Source of the DNA: Vulcanimicrobiota bacterium | Lineage (GTDB): Bacteria; Vulcanimicrobiota; JAJTBE01 | NCBI GenBank assembly: GCA_021107945.1 | Contig: JAIORV010000099.1 | Location: 1 to 64,000 of the forward strand | Length of the DNA: 64,000 nucleotides | Direction: 5' to 3' | Part shown: positions 52,438 through 61,358 of the stretch, in pieces | Layout of the letters: each line of letters opens with the position of its first letter | Numbering within the stretch: the first letter of the stretch is position 1 | Made by a program: the position numbers and the translations under genes | Notes under the pieces: generated by a model | Seen by the model: only the letters and a program-made list of their open reading frames with translations | Told to the model about the DNA's origin: nothing | The model's database searches: none

Positions 52438-53355
52438 ATTTCGATCTACCTCCGTTCTTTTATTTACCGAAAATATTTTCCCGAGGTTTCCGTCGAACGG
52501 CAGTTATTCCTGTCTTCTCTGTAAAGCTCGTCTGTCCTGTCCTGCTATGTTATATCTTTAAAAGATTCATCATAAATAAAAAACCTGAGCCAAAAGAGAT
52601 GCTATTAAATATAAACAGCTTAAGTGCAAAAAAAAACGAAAACGCACCCCGTTTTTTAAAAGGAAAATTATAATTGTGTCGAATTATTAAAAATAGTAAT
52701 AAACGGGGAAATGGGGAAATTCTGAAGAACATCGATTTCTCTGTTTTGGAAAGTCCCTGGATTCGGAAAAACCTGTGCTTTCAAGGGTTGAATTATCTAC
52801 CGGGGAGCCGTTATTGAAGAATATTATTCAAGCCATGTCTCTTACTGCGTAAAATCGAAGGTTTTGGCGAACGCGATTTGTTCTTTATTCAATAGTGCTC
52901 AGGAATAGATCGTATTTAGGGAAAGCTTGGTTATCGTTAAAAGGTAGTGACTATTTCAGCGTTTTAACCGATCGGTTAAACATGGCACTCCTGGTTGATA
53001 TGACGGGGTTCATGCACGAAATCATGAGTACTGAAATTGAATAATAAACAATGAGCCTTCAAGTTGACTATTCATGGCGCTTTACGGAAACGATAGGTTG
53101 ATTGCCGGGAAAAGTTTAAATTATTTCAACCCCGGCTTCTGCGGGCGGAAGTTCAGGTTTTGTCGAGTAAAGATCGATTATTTTCCTGAATTCCTCAAAA
53201 AGATTATTCAAGAATTGGAAGAATCGGCAAACAGGCATGGTTACTGGAACATCGTGCAGTTAGGATATTCAATTAATGAATGAATATTTATCAAAAAAAT
53301 CGCCTCCGGAAACCCGCATGAACACAAGACCTATGAAGTTAAAAATGTCTTAGGG
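52438..53355 (+). other. Long gene-free region upstream of the CRISPR array (putative leader)
   Basis: No convincing gene in 918 bases. The part nearest the array (about 53285-53355) is where the leader should be if the array is read on the plus strand. That orientation is suggested by repeats ending ATTGAGAC and by the decayed repeat at the far end. I could not identify a clear leader promoter. Confidence 0.5.
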
Positions 53356-54026
53356 GTAGAAACCCATCCCTGATGAATAAGGGATTGAGACATCCTTGCT
53401 CTCTACTATTGGCATGTTAATCACGTAGAAACCCATCCCTGATGAATAAGGGATTGAGACTTCTTGCTTTTGCTCTGTTCAAAGCCCACTCAACCTGTAG
53501 AAACCCATCCCTGATGAATAAGGGATTGAGACATGGAGCTTGCAGAATTCCCACCATTGCTGTTACAAGTAGAAACCCATCCCTGATGAATAAGGGATTG
53601 AGACAGTTTTTTAAATTAACATGAAACTCTCTTTATGCCGTAGAAACCCATCCCTGATGAATAAGGGATTGAGACAATTTTCTTATTCTCTCCTTATTCA
53701 TTATGTTACCCGTAGAAACCCATCCCTGATGAATAAGGGATTGAGACTTATAATATGCAATAGTGAGAATAATACTGCCATAGTAGAAACCCATCCCTGA
53801 TGAATAAGGGATTGAGACACAAACTTTAACACAAGACGAGCAAGCAACAAGTAGAAACCCATCCCTGATGAATAAGGGATTGAGACTTTGATTCTAACTG
53901 CTCAATTTCCCTTTGTAATGTAGAAACCCATCCCTGATGAATAAGGGATTGAGACTCTTTCACTGCCAATATGTATTGAATAAACCAATGGCAGAAACCC
54001 ATCCCTGATGAATAAGGGATTGCATG
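53356..54026 (+). CRISPR. CRISPR array, 10 repeats of 36 bp, 9 spacers
   Basis: Nine identical 36-bp repeats begin at 53356, 53425, 53497, 53569, 53640, 53712, 53783, 53851 and 53920. A tenth at 53991-54026 is decayed (second base C, end ATTGCATG in place of ATTGAGAC). Each starts GTAGAAACCC, has a 6-bp stem ATCCCT/AGGGAT around an 8-base loop, and ends TGAGAC. Spacers are 32-36 bp and all different. The ATTGAGAC end resembles the ATTGAAAC crRNA handle of type I-A/I-B and type III systems, so transcription is probably on the plus strand. No cas gene is within 53 kb to the left or 10 kb to the right. Confidence 0.97.
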
Positions 54027-54510
54027 ATGAGAAACGGGATGCGAGAAACGAGAACAGTTTCCCAAAGTCACATCCTTATTCCCGATTCCCGATTCCCGAT
54101 TCTAAATAGGATGACATGTTTTGACCATTCCCTCTTAAGATTGCGCAAGCTCTGCTCTTCCCTCTTTCTATACCCTCCGTGTTCTCCGTGGCTTCGTGGT
54201 TAATTTTAACCGTATGATGATGTGTTTTTAGCATTCCACCTTGGGACGCGGGTGGTGTTTTCTTTCGCCTCCTCCATCAATTGACAAATTCTATCGAAAG
54301 TTAACAAAAATTTAATATGTCATGTATCCCGCTATTGGCAATACAATGTTATAATGTACAGGCAAGTATTTCCCGGTTCTCTGGTTGTGAACCGGGTATG
54401 TGTTAATTTTGTTTATGGTAACTGGAGAATGGTGATTCTATTTGAATAATTTCTTTCTTCATGATAAATTTAGGTGCCTGGAAATAAATGTTAATGCGGA
54501 GTAATCACTC
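54027..54510. other. Gene-free region after the CRISPR array with repeats
   Basis: It holds GGGATGCGAGAAACGAG (54033-54052) and three CCCGATT units (54081-54104), both family D, and a family C unit (CTCCGTGTTCTCCGTGGC, 54172-54189). The promoter and hairpin for the next gene follow. Confidence 0.6.
54347..54396 (+). promoter_or_regulatory. Extended -10 promoter with a 5'-leader hairpin
   Basis: TGTTATAAT at 54347-54355 is an extended -10 box without a good -35. A transcript starting near 54362 would begin with the hairpin CCCGGTTC/GAACCGGG (54372-54379 with 54389-54396, 9-base loop) and have a leader of about 150 bases before the TTG start at 54511. Confidence 0.4.
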
Positions 54511-56421
54511 TTGAACTCACACCACATAGCAAAAGATATGGGAATCCTTTATCAGCCCGCTTCCAATCCCCTTGCCCCCGGAAAGAGTCGGGACGCCGGG
54601 AAGAAACAGGGTGATGGAGTTTCTATATCTCATGTCCGGGATACCTTCCGGAAGGACAGTGCTGACAAAAGCGATATCCGCAAAGCTATACAGGAAACCA
54701 AACAGGACTGGAAGCGCAAAGGCAAAAAGCTGGGTATGGTTGCCGCCGCCAGTGCCGCGACTTACGCCGCGCCTGCTGTATTGGCTACCCTGTTTCCCGC
54801 ACTCGCTATAGCCGCCGTTCCCGCCGGGGTTATCCTTGGTCTTGTAGTGGCAGGTCTGGAAGAGAAAAATATCGGACTTGGAAAACGTATCGGGGGTTTC
54901 ATCGGAGATAAAGCAGGCGTTGTCGGAGGACTTGCAAAAGGCATGGCGCGCCGCATTTCCGGAAAGGAAGCTTCCAAACAGGCAAAGGTTATATTGCCAA
55001 AAAGAAAGCCTACGGGGGCAAAGGCAAAAGAACCAATCCTTCAATCCCTCCTGCACGGGGCTGAAAAGAAGATCACGGGCAAAGAGCCAAAAATCAGCCA
55101 AAGCGGAAGGACAGGGGAGAGTATTGGGACAATTGCTGTTAGTGCCAGCAGTTTTCTGGCCGTTCCGATAGCCGCCGCTGTCGTGGCAGGGGGACCTGTG
55201 GGAATTGTCCTGGGATCCGCGCTTGGTGGGATCCTCGGTCTGGTGGGAGCAAACATCGAGGAGAATTTCCTTGGAGTTGGGCGGGTTGTGGGTGAAGTCG
55301 CCGGAAGAGCCGTCGGCATGGTCAAGTCCGGAGTTTCCAGACTGGTCGGCAAAGGTAAAAGTAAACACGACGAAATCAAGGAAGCCGTCCCTGCATCTTC
55401 TGACAATGCCCCAAAAAAGAAATCCAGAGACCCACTGATGGATTTGAATAACATTATCTCGGAACCGATAATGGGCGTTCTTATGGATACTGCTGTCGCA
55501 GGAAGTCGCCTCTTTCAGGAAAAACCGGTTCAGACCATTGATTTTGACAAACGTCCCGACCCGAAGGTCAATCAAGACAGGCTTTTAAATAATTTCAGAA
55601 AACTCGCCGGAATAGACGGCACAAGCGGAAATGAGAAGGCAGTCGGCAAAGAGCTGCGCCGGCAGTTGGATCTGATGGGAATATCTCACAAATCCAAAAA
55701 AGACGGCACAATTATCGCCACAATCCCGGGTACCGTGAAAGACGCCCCGTCTGTTCTCCTTTGCTCTCATCAGGATACCGTCTCTTCCACTTCACCTGAT
55801 GCGATTATCTTTGACGGCAGAGAATTTCGCTCCGACGAGAAACACATATTGGGCAGTGATGACCGGGCAGGTATCGCAGAAATAATGGAAGGCGTCGCAA
55901 CTGTCATCGAGAAGGGACTGGATCGTCCGGAAATCAAGATTGTCTTCACGGTAGGTGAAGAGCAAGGCTTGAAGGGGTCATCCAGATTGAAACCCGAAGA
56001 AATTTCAAATCGTCCCACACTTGGATTTGTTATGGACGCAATGGACAAAAGGGACCTGTTTCTCAAAATAGACGGGCCTGTTTTACATTCAAAGTCGGCA
56101 AGATATAACTTCTCCCAGGAGGATCCGCTAATCCAGGTTGCTATGAAATCCATGGCTGATGCGGGAATCAAGCCCCGCCCGATTCATGCGCCTCCTATTG
56201 CAGGGGCTCAATCAGACGCAAACACAGAAGCTTTCAATTCGGGAATGATACGGAGCCTGGCCGTTGGAACGGGAGCGAGCGACATTCATACTACACTTGA
56301 AAATATAAAAGCTGAAGATCTTGAGCAGGTTGCAAATTCTGTTGTAGGCTTCATTTCAAATGCCTGCGATCTCAAGGTGGATGACAGTCAACAAATCATT
56401 CCCAGATATCCAATCACATAA
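54511..56421 (+). CDS. Glycine-zipper double-membrane module fused to M20 peptidase
   Basis: A 636-residue protein. Residues 70-150 and 205-275 are two similar hydrophobic Gly/Ala zipper modules, each ending with a related phrase (GLEEKNIGLGKRIGG and GANIEENFLGVGRVVGE). Residues 355-625 are a peptidase-T-like M20 domain with a complete zinc site: SHQDTVSS (His, Asp), ILGSDDRAGIAE, TVGEEQGLKGS (catalytic and ligand Glu), FVMDAMD and IHTTLENI (His). The start is TTG with GGAG 9 bases upstream. M20 enzymes are normally soluble, so this membrane-tethered fusion is unusual. Peptidase activity is likely; role unknown. Confidence 0.85.
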   Translation: MNSHHIAKDMGILYQPASNPLAPGKSRDAGKKQGDGVSISHVRDTFRKDSADKSDIRKAIQETKQDWKRKGKKLGMVAAASAATYAAPAVLATLFPALAIAAVPAGVILGLVVAGLEEKNIGLGKRIGGFIGDKAGVVGGLAKGMARRISGKEASKQAKVILPKRKPTGAKAKEPILQSLLHGAEKKITGKEPKISQSGRTGESIGTIAVSASSFLAVPIAAAVVAGGPVGIVLGSALGGILGLVGANIEENFLGVGRVVGEVAGRAVGMVKSGVSRLVGKGKSKHDEIKEAVPASSDNAPKKKSRDPLMDLNNIISEPIMGVLMDTAVAGSRLFQEKPVQTIDFDKRPDPKVNQDRLLNNFRKLAGIDGTSGNEKAVGKELRRQLDLMGISHKSKKDGTIIATIPGTVKDAPSVLLCSHQDTVSSTSPDAIIFDGREFRSDEKHILGSDDRAGIAEIMEGVATVIEKGLDRPEIKIVFTVGEEQGLKGSSRLKPEEISNRPTLGFVMDAMDKRDLFLKIDGPVLHSKSARYNFSQEDPLIQVAMKSMADAGIKPRPIHAPPIAGAQSDANTEAFNSGMIRSLAVGTGASDIHTTLENIKAEDLEQVANSVVGFISNACDLKVDDSQQIIPRYPIT

Positions 56422-56540
56422 CCCGCCTCACATGACCGGTATCCCCTACCCCTCCTTCATTAATCCGTCATTAATCTGATCTTCCCCCGATATTTCGGAC
56501 ACTCCGAAGGAGAAGTTAGCTGTTTAAAAGGAGGTCACAA

Positions 56541-57200
56541 ATGGTCAAGAAATATTTGTTTGCACTGTGCGTTCTCGCCCTTTCCGTTTTCTTCATGTTT
56601 TGCAGGGGTGTAATCTGTGCCGAGGAGATAGAATCGCCCATTTCTCTCGGTATGCTGGAAGAGAAAATCTCGTCATTCAAACCGAATCCCAAGTACAAGG
56701 ATGATAAAGCCGGATTGGTTACGCTGCAGGAAGCCCTGGCCGCAGTAAAGGAAGGCAACCACGGCATCGGCGCGTGCCTTGTCCGTGAAAAAACAGGAGA
56801 AGTTGTTCAGCGAGGACACAACCGCGTTTATAAACCGTATTACAGAAGTGACTTGCACGCGGAGATGGATACGCTTACCGGCTATGAACAGCGAGTCAAA
56901 GCACAATCTCCAAAAATGGAAGGACTGGTTTTATACACTTCGCTCGAACCCTGCCCCATGTGTCTGGCCCGGATCATTAATTCAGGCGTGAAAAAAGTCT
57001 ATTACCTGGCGCCTGACCCTGAGCGCGGCATGGTTCACCTTTTCAAGAATCTTCCTCCTGCCTGGCAGGAAGTCGCAAAGGGAAGGTCCTATGGACCGGC
57101 TCAATGCTCCCCGGAGATGAAAGATCTGGCAAACGAAGTTTTCCAGTATTCTTTAAAAGTGTCGGATAAAAAGCCAAAAAACAAGAAATGCAACTATTGA
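56541..57200 (+). CDS. Exported cytidine/deoxycytidylate deaminase-fold protein
   Basis: A 219-residue protein with a signal peptide (residues 3-27). The zinc deaminase site is complete: HAEMD (His106, Glu108) and PCPMC (Pro137, Cys138, Cys141), with the flanking SLEPCPMCLARIINSGVKKV typical of the TadA/guanine deaminase branch. These enzymes hydrolytically deaminate bases or nucleotides in the cytosol, so export is odd. AGGAGG precedes the ATG by 6-7 bases. Possible uses are salvage of extracellular nucleosides or modification of a secreted target. It follows the M20 fusion by 119 bases on the same strand. Confidence 0.85.
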   Translation: MVKKYLFALCVLALSVFFMFCRGVICAEEIESPISLGMLEEKISSFKPNPKYKDDKAGLVTLQEALAAVKEGNHGIGACLVREKTGEVVQRGHNRVYKPYYRSDLHAEMDTLTGYEQRVKAQSPKMEGLVLYTSLEPCPMCLARIINSGVKKVYYLAPDPERGMVHLFKNLPPAWQEVAKGRSYGPAQCSPEMKDLANEVFQYSLKVSDKKPKNKKCNY

Positions 57201-57255
57201 TGGCATTTTATAGTTAAAGTCAGCAGTGTCCTAAGAAAATCTCTGGATTTGAGTT

Positions 57256-57285
57256 TATCGGGGTTAGGAAACCCCTCCTACAGTA
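57256..57285. repeat. GGGTTAGGAAACCCCTCC palindromic repeat (family B)
   Basis: TTATCGGGGTTAGGAAACCC followed by CTCCTACAG, the same design as the diverged unit at 47880-47906 in inverse orientation. It overlaps the end of wecB. Confidence 0.65.
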
Positions 57286-58454
57286 GAATGGAATAATTTT
57301 GTCCCGAACTCATCAGGTCTCTCATCACGAAAACCAAAGTTATACAATATCGCCTCGGCGGTCCTCCTCGACGCCTGACCGTCACCATACGGGTTAGCGG
57401 TGTGCGCCATTTTTTCGTAGGCAGCGCTGTCCGTCAGAAGTTCTGAAGCTGACTTGTATATATTCTCCGTTTCCACGCCAACAAGCTTTGCCGTCCCCGC
57501 ATCTACACCCTCCGGCCTCTCCGTCGTCTTCCTCATCACCAGGACAGGCTTCCCCAGGGAAGGACCCTCCTCCTGTATCCCACCGGAATCGGTAAGAACA
57601 AGATACGACTTCTTCATTAAACTCAACAAAACAGGATAATCCACAGGCTCAAGAAGAGTTATGCGCTCTTTATCCCTGAGCATTGGAAATACTGTATCGC
57701 GGACTTTTGGATTCCGGTGAACACTGAATATCAACTGTGTGTCAGGGAAATCATTCACAAGGCTTAACAACGCCCTGCATATATTTTCCATAGGTTTTCC
57801 CAGGTTCTCCCTCCTATGAGCTTCCACGAGAAGAATCCTTTTTCCGGGAATAATTTTGCTTCTTATTTCCGGGGGAATTACGCTGTCTTCACGGTTTGCT
57901 ATATGCAAAAGCGCGTCAATAACCGTGTTGCCTGTCAGGAAAATAGTATCATCACTCACGCCGCTTTTCCTCAGGTTCTCAACCGCAAGGGAAGTCGGGG
58001 CGAAATTCAGATCACCCAGTACCGTTATCAATCTGCGGTTCATCTCCTCTGGGTAAGGATCATACTTATTATCTGTACGAAGCCCGGCCTCGACATGTCC
58101 CACGGCAATTTTTTGATAAAATGCTGCAAGTGCCGCCACAAATGATGTTGTTGTATCGCCCTGTGTTATAACAAGATCAACTTTTTCCTCGATAAAAATC
58201 TTCTCAAGTCCCTCAAGGGCTTTCACCGTGATTCTTGTAAGAGTCTGGTTCTTTTCCATTATATCTAAATCCCGATCCGGCACAATCTCAAAAAGGTTTA
58301 ACACCTGATCCAACATCTCCCTGTGCTGGGCGGTGACAACAACCAATGTATCTATTTTATCTTCATGCTTTTTCAGCTCTATTATGACCGGGGCAAGCTT
58401 TACAGCTTCCGGTCTTGTTCCAAATACTATTGCTACTTTCTTTTTTAACTTCAT
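57264..58454 (-). CDS. wecB: UDP-N-acetylglucosamine 2-epimerase (non-hydrolysing)
   Basis: A 396-residue enzyme that interconverts UDP-GlcNAc and UDP-ManNAc for surface polysaccharides. Motifs: FGTRPEAVKLAPVI at the start, TQGDTTTS, HVEAGLRT, GNTVIDALLHI, VEAHRRENLG and the active-site LVLTDSGGIQEEGP. The C-terminal 25 residues extend slightly past the usual end and run into a dispersed repeat. GGAGGG lies 6-7 bases before the ATG. Confidence 0.95.
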   Translation of the reverse strand: MKLKKKVAIVFGTRPEAVKLAPVIIELKKHEDKIDTLVVVTAQHREMLDQVLNLFEIVPDRDLDIMEKNQTLTRITVKALEGLEKIFIEEKVDLVITQGDTTTSFVAALAAFYQKIAVGHVEAGLRTDNKYDPYPEEMNRRLITVLGDLNFAPTSLAVENLRKSGVSDDTIFLTGNTVIDALLHIANREDSVIPPEIRSKIIPGKRILLVEAHRRENLGKPMENICRALLSLVNDFPDTQLIFSVHRNPKVRDTVFPMLRDKERITLLEPVDYPVLLSLMKKSYLVLTDSGGIQEEGPSLGKPVLVMRKTTERPEGVDAGTAKLVGVETENIYKSASELLTDSAAYEKMAHTANPYGDGQASRRTAEAILYNFGFRDERPDEFGTKLFHSTVGGVS

Positions 58455-58615
58455 ATTAACCCTCCGATTAGGAATTCCGGAAATTGTATTGGAAGTTTAA
58501 TTATGTTCTACGATTTTCCTTTATTAATGAGGAAATGATGAGTTTTACCTCTGAGGAAATTAGGAAAATGGATTATGGATTATGGAGGACGGCGGATGGA
58601 AGGGGATTTTTTGGG

Positions 58616-58693
58616 CAATTCCAGCGGGTTTAAAAACCCGCGCTACGTGTTTTTTTTAATCAATTCCAGCGGGTTTGAAAACCCGCGCTACGT
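58616..58693. repeat. Two copies of a GCGGGTTT hairpin repeat
   Basis: 33-bp copies at 58616-58648 and 58661-58693, differing at one base. Each has AGCGGGTTT pairing with AAACCCGC plus a GCT end. The first is followed on the plus strand by eight T, terminator-like, although no plus-strand gene enters it. They abut the end of the transglutaminase gene. Confidence 0.75.
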
Positions 58694-60312
58694 TATGGGG
58701 ACTTTTTCATTTTCTTGTACGCTTTATTTAGTTCATTCCGGAAGAATGAGGAAGGGTGGATTTTTATTTTCAGTGCTTTTTTACATACAGTTGCTTTTGT
58801 AGAATAATCATTCAGAAAATCGAGCAGCTTAAAAAAGCTTCTATATGTGGGAAGTCCATTGGGGTTGTCCATGAGGGACTTATCAAAATACTTGGCGGAC
58901 TTTGGAACCTGCTTACAATTCGTATATAGGATACCCTTGTTATGAGCAATCAGGAAGGAGGGCATGCCCTTTTTTTTCGCAAGAGTGAATTCCTTCTCCG
59001 CAAAAGAATAATTGCCGATTAATGTATCGATAACTCCGAGAGCATAATAAACCGCTCCCTTGCTGGATTTGAGATTCTTTTTCGAGGAAAGTTCTTTCCT
59101 TAATGCCTTTAATTGATTCTTCTTTTCATATATCTGAATTAGCTTACGGTAAGCAATGGCAAACGGGGGGTCTATCCTGACGGCTTTGCGTGCGCTTTCT
59201 TCTGCACCTGTGAAGTCCCCGTTTTCGTATTGCCTGTTTGCTCTGAGGTAGGCATTTCTCGCCTTGCTATTGTGGGAAAGCAGGCGGGGAGTTTTTTTTC
59301 TCTTTAGATTCAATGAAAGTGCGGGATAAGATTTTTTCAGGGGAAGTGAGCTTTTTGAGACATGAGCTTTATATTTTATACTGACCTTAAAATCGGACCT
59401 GGATATTTTCTGTTTTGAATCAATCAACTTGGCTTTAAACGGGTTAGATGAATTTTTCCACAGAATTATATAGGGAGCTTCAATTTCGCTGAATCTTGTA
59501 AACCCGGTGTAATCATCGAACCTCCCCATTGTAGGATCCACGGGGACCCAGCCGTATGGGTGGAAATAGACCTCTGCCCATGCATGAGTATCCGGCGTGC
59601 TTTGATCTGTTGTTTTCAAATAGAAGCCTCCCACGTATCTTGCGGGAATGCCGATGCTTCTGCATAATGTGATAAAAAGATCAGTGGCGTCGGAACACTG
59701 GCATATCCTTGTCCTGATAACCTCCAATACCTTTCCCGGCTTTTCTTTAATCTTGAATTTCAATTTTCTGACAAAATCATAAAATTTCAAGACACGGTAA
59801 TAACTCCGGGATTCACCTGATATTATGGAGCGAGCAAGTTTCTTTACCACCGGGTTTTTTGCAGGCATTCTATTATTGGAATTCAGATATTTTTTATATT
59901 TATCAGGCACGTAATCTGTCACCTTGTTAGCATCAACATTATATAACACTCTCTTGCAAGCGATTCTTGCATTATATCCAAATTTCACGGATTTGTCCGG
60001 TGCTATCTCCTTCCATTTGAATACCACAAATTTACAATTCTCATTCAGATTCATAGCTGAGGGTTTTGGATAGATATCCATTTTAGTTACTATCTGGTGA
60101 GGAGTTTTATTTTCCACAATGGGAAATCTAATTTCAAGCCCGATTGGTTTAGTCCCATTATTTTTATATTCCACTTTATATTGAAGGTCAAAATTCTGTT
60201 TATCGCCGGTAACAACTGATGCGTAAGCTATAGATGTGAGGAGGAAAAATAATAACAGCGATATTATTATAAGTGGACTTATCTTTCTCAATTTCATGTT
60301 CCTTTCATGCAT
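58693..60312 (-). CDS. Exported transglutaminase-like protein with TPR tail
   Basis: A 539-residue protein with a signal peptide (residues 9-31). The transglutaminase-core triad is Cys206 (RICQCSDATDLF), His243 (TPDTHAWAEV) and Asp259 (WVPVDPT). Residues 355-530 are helical tetratricopeptide-type repeats (NRQYENGDFTGAEESARKAV). Bacterial members act as proteases or peptide-processing enzymes more often than as crosslinkers. The ATG at 60312 has no ribosome site. AAAGGA is best placed for a TTG seven codons in (60291), so that may be the true start. Confidence 0.83.
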   Translation of the reverse strand: MHERNMKLRKISPLIIISLLLFFLLTSIAYASVVTGDKQNFDLQYKVEYKNNGTKPIGLEIRFPIVENKTPHQIVTKMDIYPKPSAMNLNENCKFVVFKWKEIAPDKSVKFGYNARIACKRVLYNVDANKVTDYVPDKYKKYLNSNNRMPAKNPVVKKLARSIISGESRSYYRVLKFYDFVRKLKFKIKEKPGKVLEVIRTRICQCSDATDLFITLCRSIGIPARYVGGFYLKTTDQSTPDTHAWAEVYFHPYGWVPVDPTMGRFDDYTGFTRFSEIEAPYIILWKNSSNPFKAKLIDSKQKISRSDFKVSIKYKAHVSKSSLPLKKSYPALSLNLKRKKTPRLLSHNSKARNAYLRANRQYENGDFTGAEESARKAVRIDPPFAIAYRKLIQIYEKKNQLKALRKELSSKKNLKSSKGAVYYALGVIDTLIGNYSFAEKEFTLAKKKGMPSFLIAHNKGILYTNCKQVPKSAKYFDKSLMDNPNGLPTYRSFFKLLDFLNDYSTKATVCKKALKIKIHPSSFFRNELNKAYKKMKKSP

Positions 60313-60494
60313 TACTAATGATTATTTAGATTCAAATATCAGCAATCCTCTATTTCATAATTGTCTAAAAAACATATCTGGAAGGAATTGAGAGAATATG
60401 CTAAGAATATAGAGGAAGATCGGAAATCGGAGGTCAGATCCCGTTTCTCACCTCTTATTTGTTGATTCCTAATTTCCAGACAGGAGTATATTGA

Positions 60495-61340
60495 ATGAAG
60501 AAAAAATTTATATACATATGCATGCTGATTTTATCGTTAATTTTTCTACTTTCCCCACAAATACTTGCCCGGACGCACTCCAAGTCAAGAAATGGAATTG
60601 ATAAAATCGAGATTAAAAGGATCACTCCCCGGAGTCGCTCCTACTTATTGAAGCCTGTTAATATGCCGGTACATATGAAGATAGAATATAACCTGAAGTC
60701 TAAGAAAAAAGCAAAGATTGTTATATACTTTTACAAGTTTATTCAAAAGGGAATTTCCCCGGGAATGTTTCCTGTTGAAATGACAAATCTCCGGAAGGTT
60801 ATTACAATCGACAAGGGCAAGGGGAGCATGGTTTACATCTCGAAACCGGTAAAAATCGGACTTGATGAGAAGGTTATCGAGTTATATACCGCCACCAGTC
60901 TTGTTGATATGAGGGGTAAGGAATTGGCATTTTCCACCAGCAAAAATATGGTGGGGGGATCTTATCGTATATTTCCCGAGAACAAACAACCCGACGGTAA
61001 TTACATAAGAAAAATCGGAGTATCGCCGCCAATCGGCACAGATATCAAGACGGGAAATACGGCAAAATTTGAGATTTCTTTAAACTATTCACTTAAGGCA
61101 AAGCCATTTGCATTTATTGATATATTATTCACCGATGTTGCGAGTCTGGGAACGGGAAGATGTTGGGACTCTGCAACCATAGCGGTCCCAAAAGGCAGAG
61201 GTAAAATAATTTTAAAGCCTGAAGTTTATGTGAACAAAAACCTGTCTGGAACAAACCTGGGACTGGGAATAATCTATTGGCTGAAGCCCCTGTCAAACAG
61301 TGAAAATTACCTGCGTATAAAGGATTATTTTCTCAGATAA
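60495..61340 (+). CDS. Exported protein of unknown function, 281 residues
   Basis: I do not recognise this protein. Signal peptide at residues 5-25 (ending ILA-RT). The rest is beta-rich with many Lys, for example MKIEYNLKSKKKAKIVIYF and FEISLNYSLKAKPFAFIDIL, suggesting two immunoglobulin-like or jelly-roll domains (about 45-145 and 170-275). AGGAG lies 8 bases before the ATG. It lies 18 bases before yggS on the same strand, so they may share a transcript. Confidence 0.75.
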   Translation: MKKKFIYICMLILSLIFLLSPQILARTHSKSRNGIDKIEIKRITPRSRSYLLKPVNMPVHMKIEYNLKSKKKAKIVIYFYKFIQKGISPGMFPVEMTNLRKVITIDKGKGSMVYISKPVKIGLDEKVIELYTATSLVDMRGKELAFSTSKNMVGGSYRIFPENKQPDGNYIRKIGVSPPIGTDIKTGNTAKFEISLNYSLKAKPFAFIDILFTDVASLGTGRCWDSATIAVPKGRGKIILKPEVYVNKNLSGTNLGLGIIYWLKPLSNSENYLRIKDYFLR

Positions 61341-61358
61341 GGAGATGTTACTTTTTAA

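Noticed and set aside
53074-53283. 69-codon frame upstream of the CRISPR array
   Set aside because: No ribosome site and no recognisable domain. It may be a gene remnant, but this cannot be supported.
53442-53624. Frames running through the CRISPR array on both strands (also 53826-54071)
   Set aside because: They translate repeats and spacers; the array explains the sequence.
54517-55575. 352-codon minus-strand frame opposite the M20 fusion
   Set aside because: Antisense to a gene with intact catalytic motifs; its peptide is of low quality.
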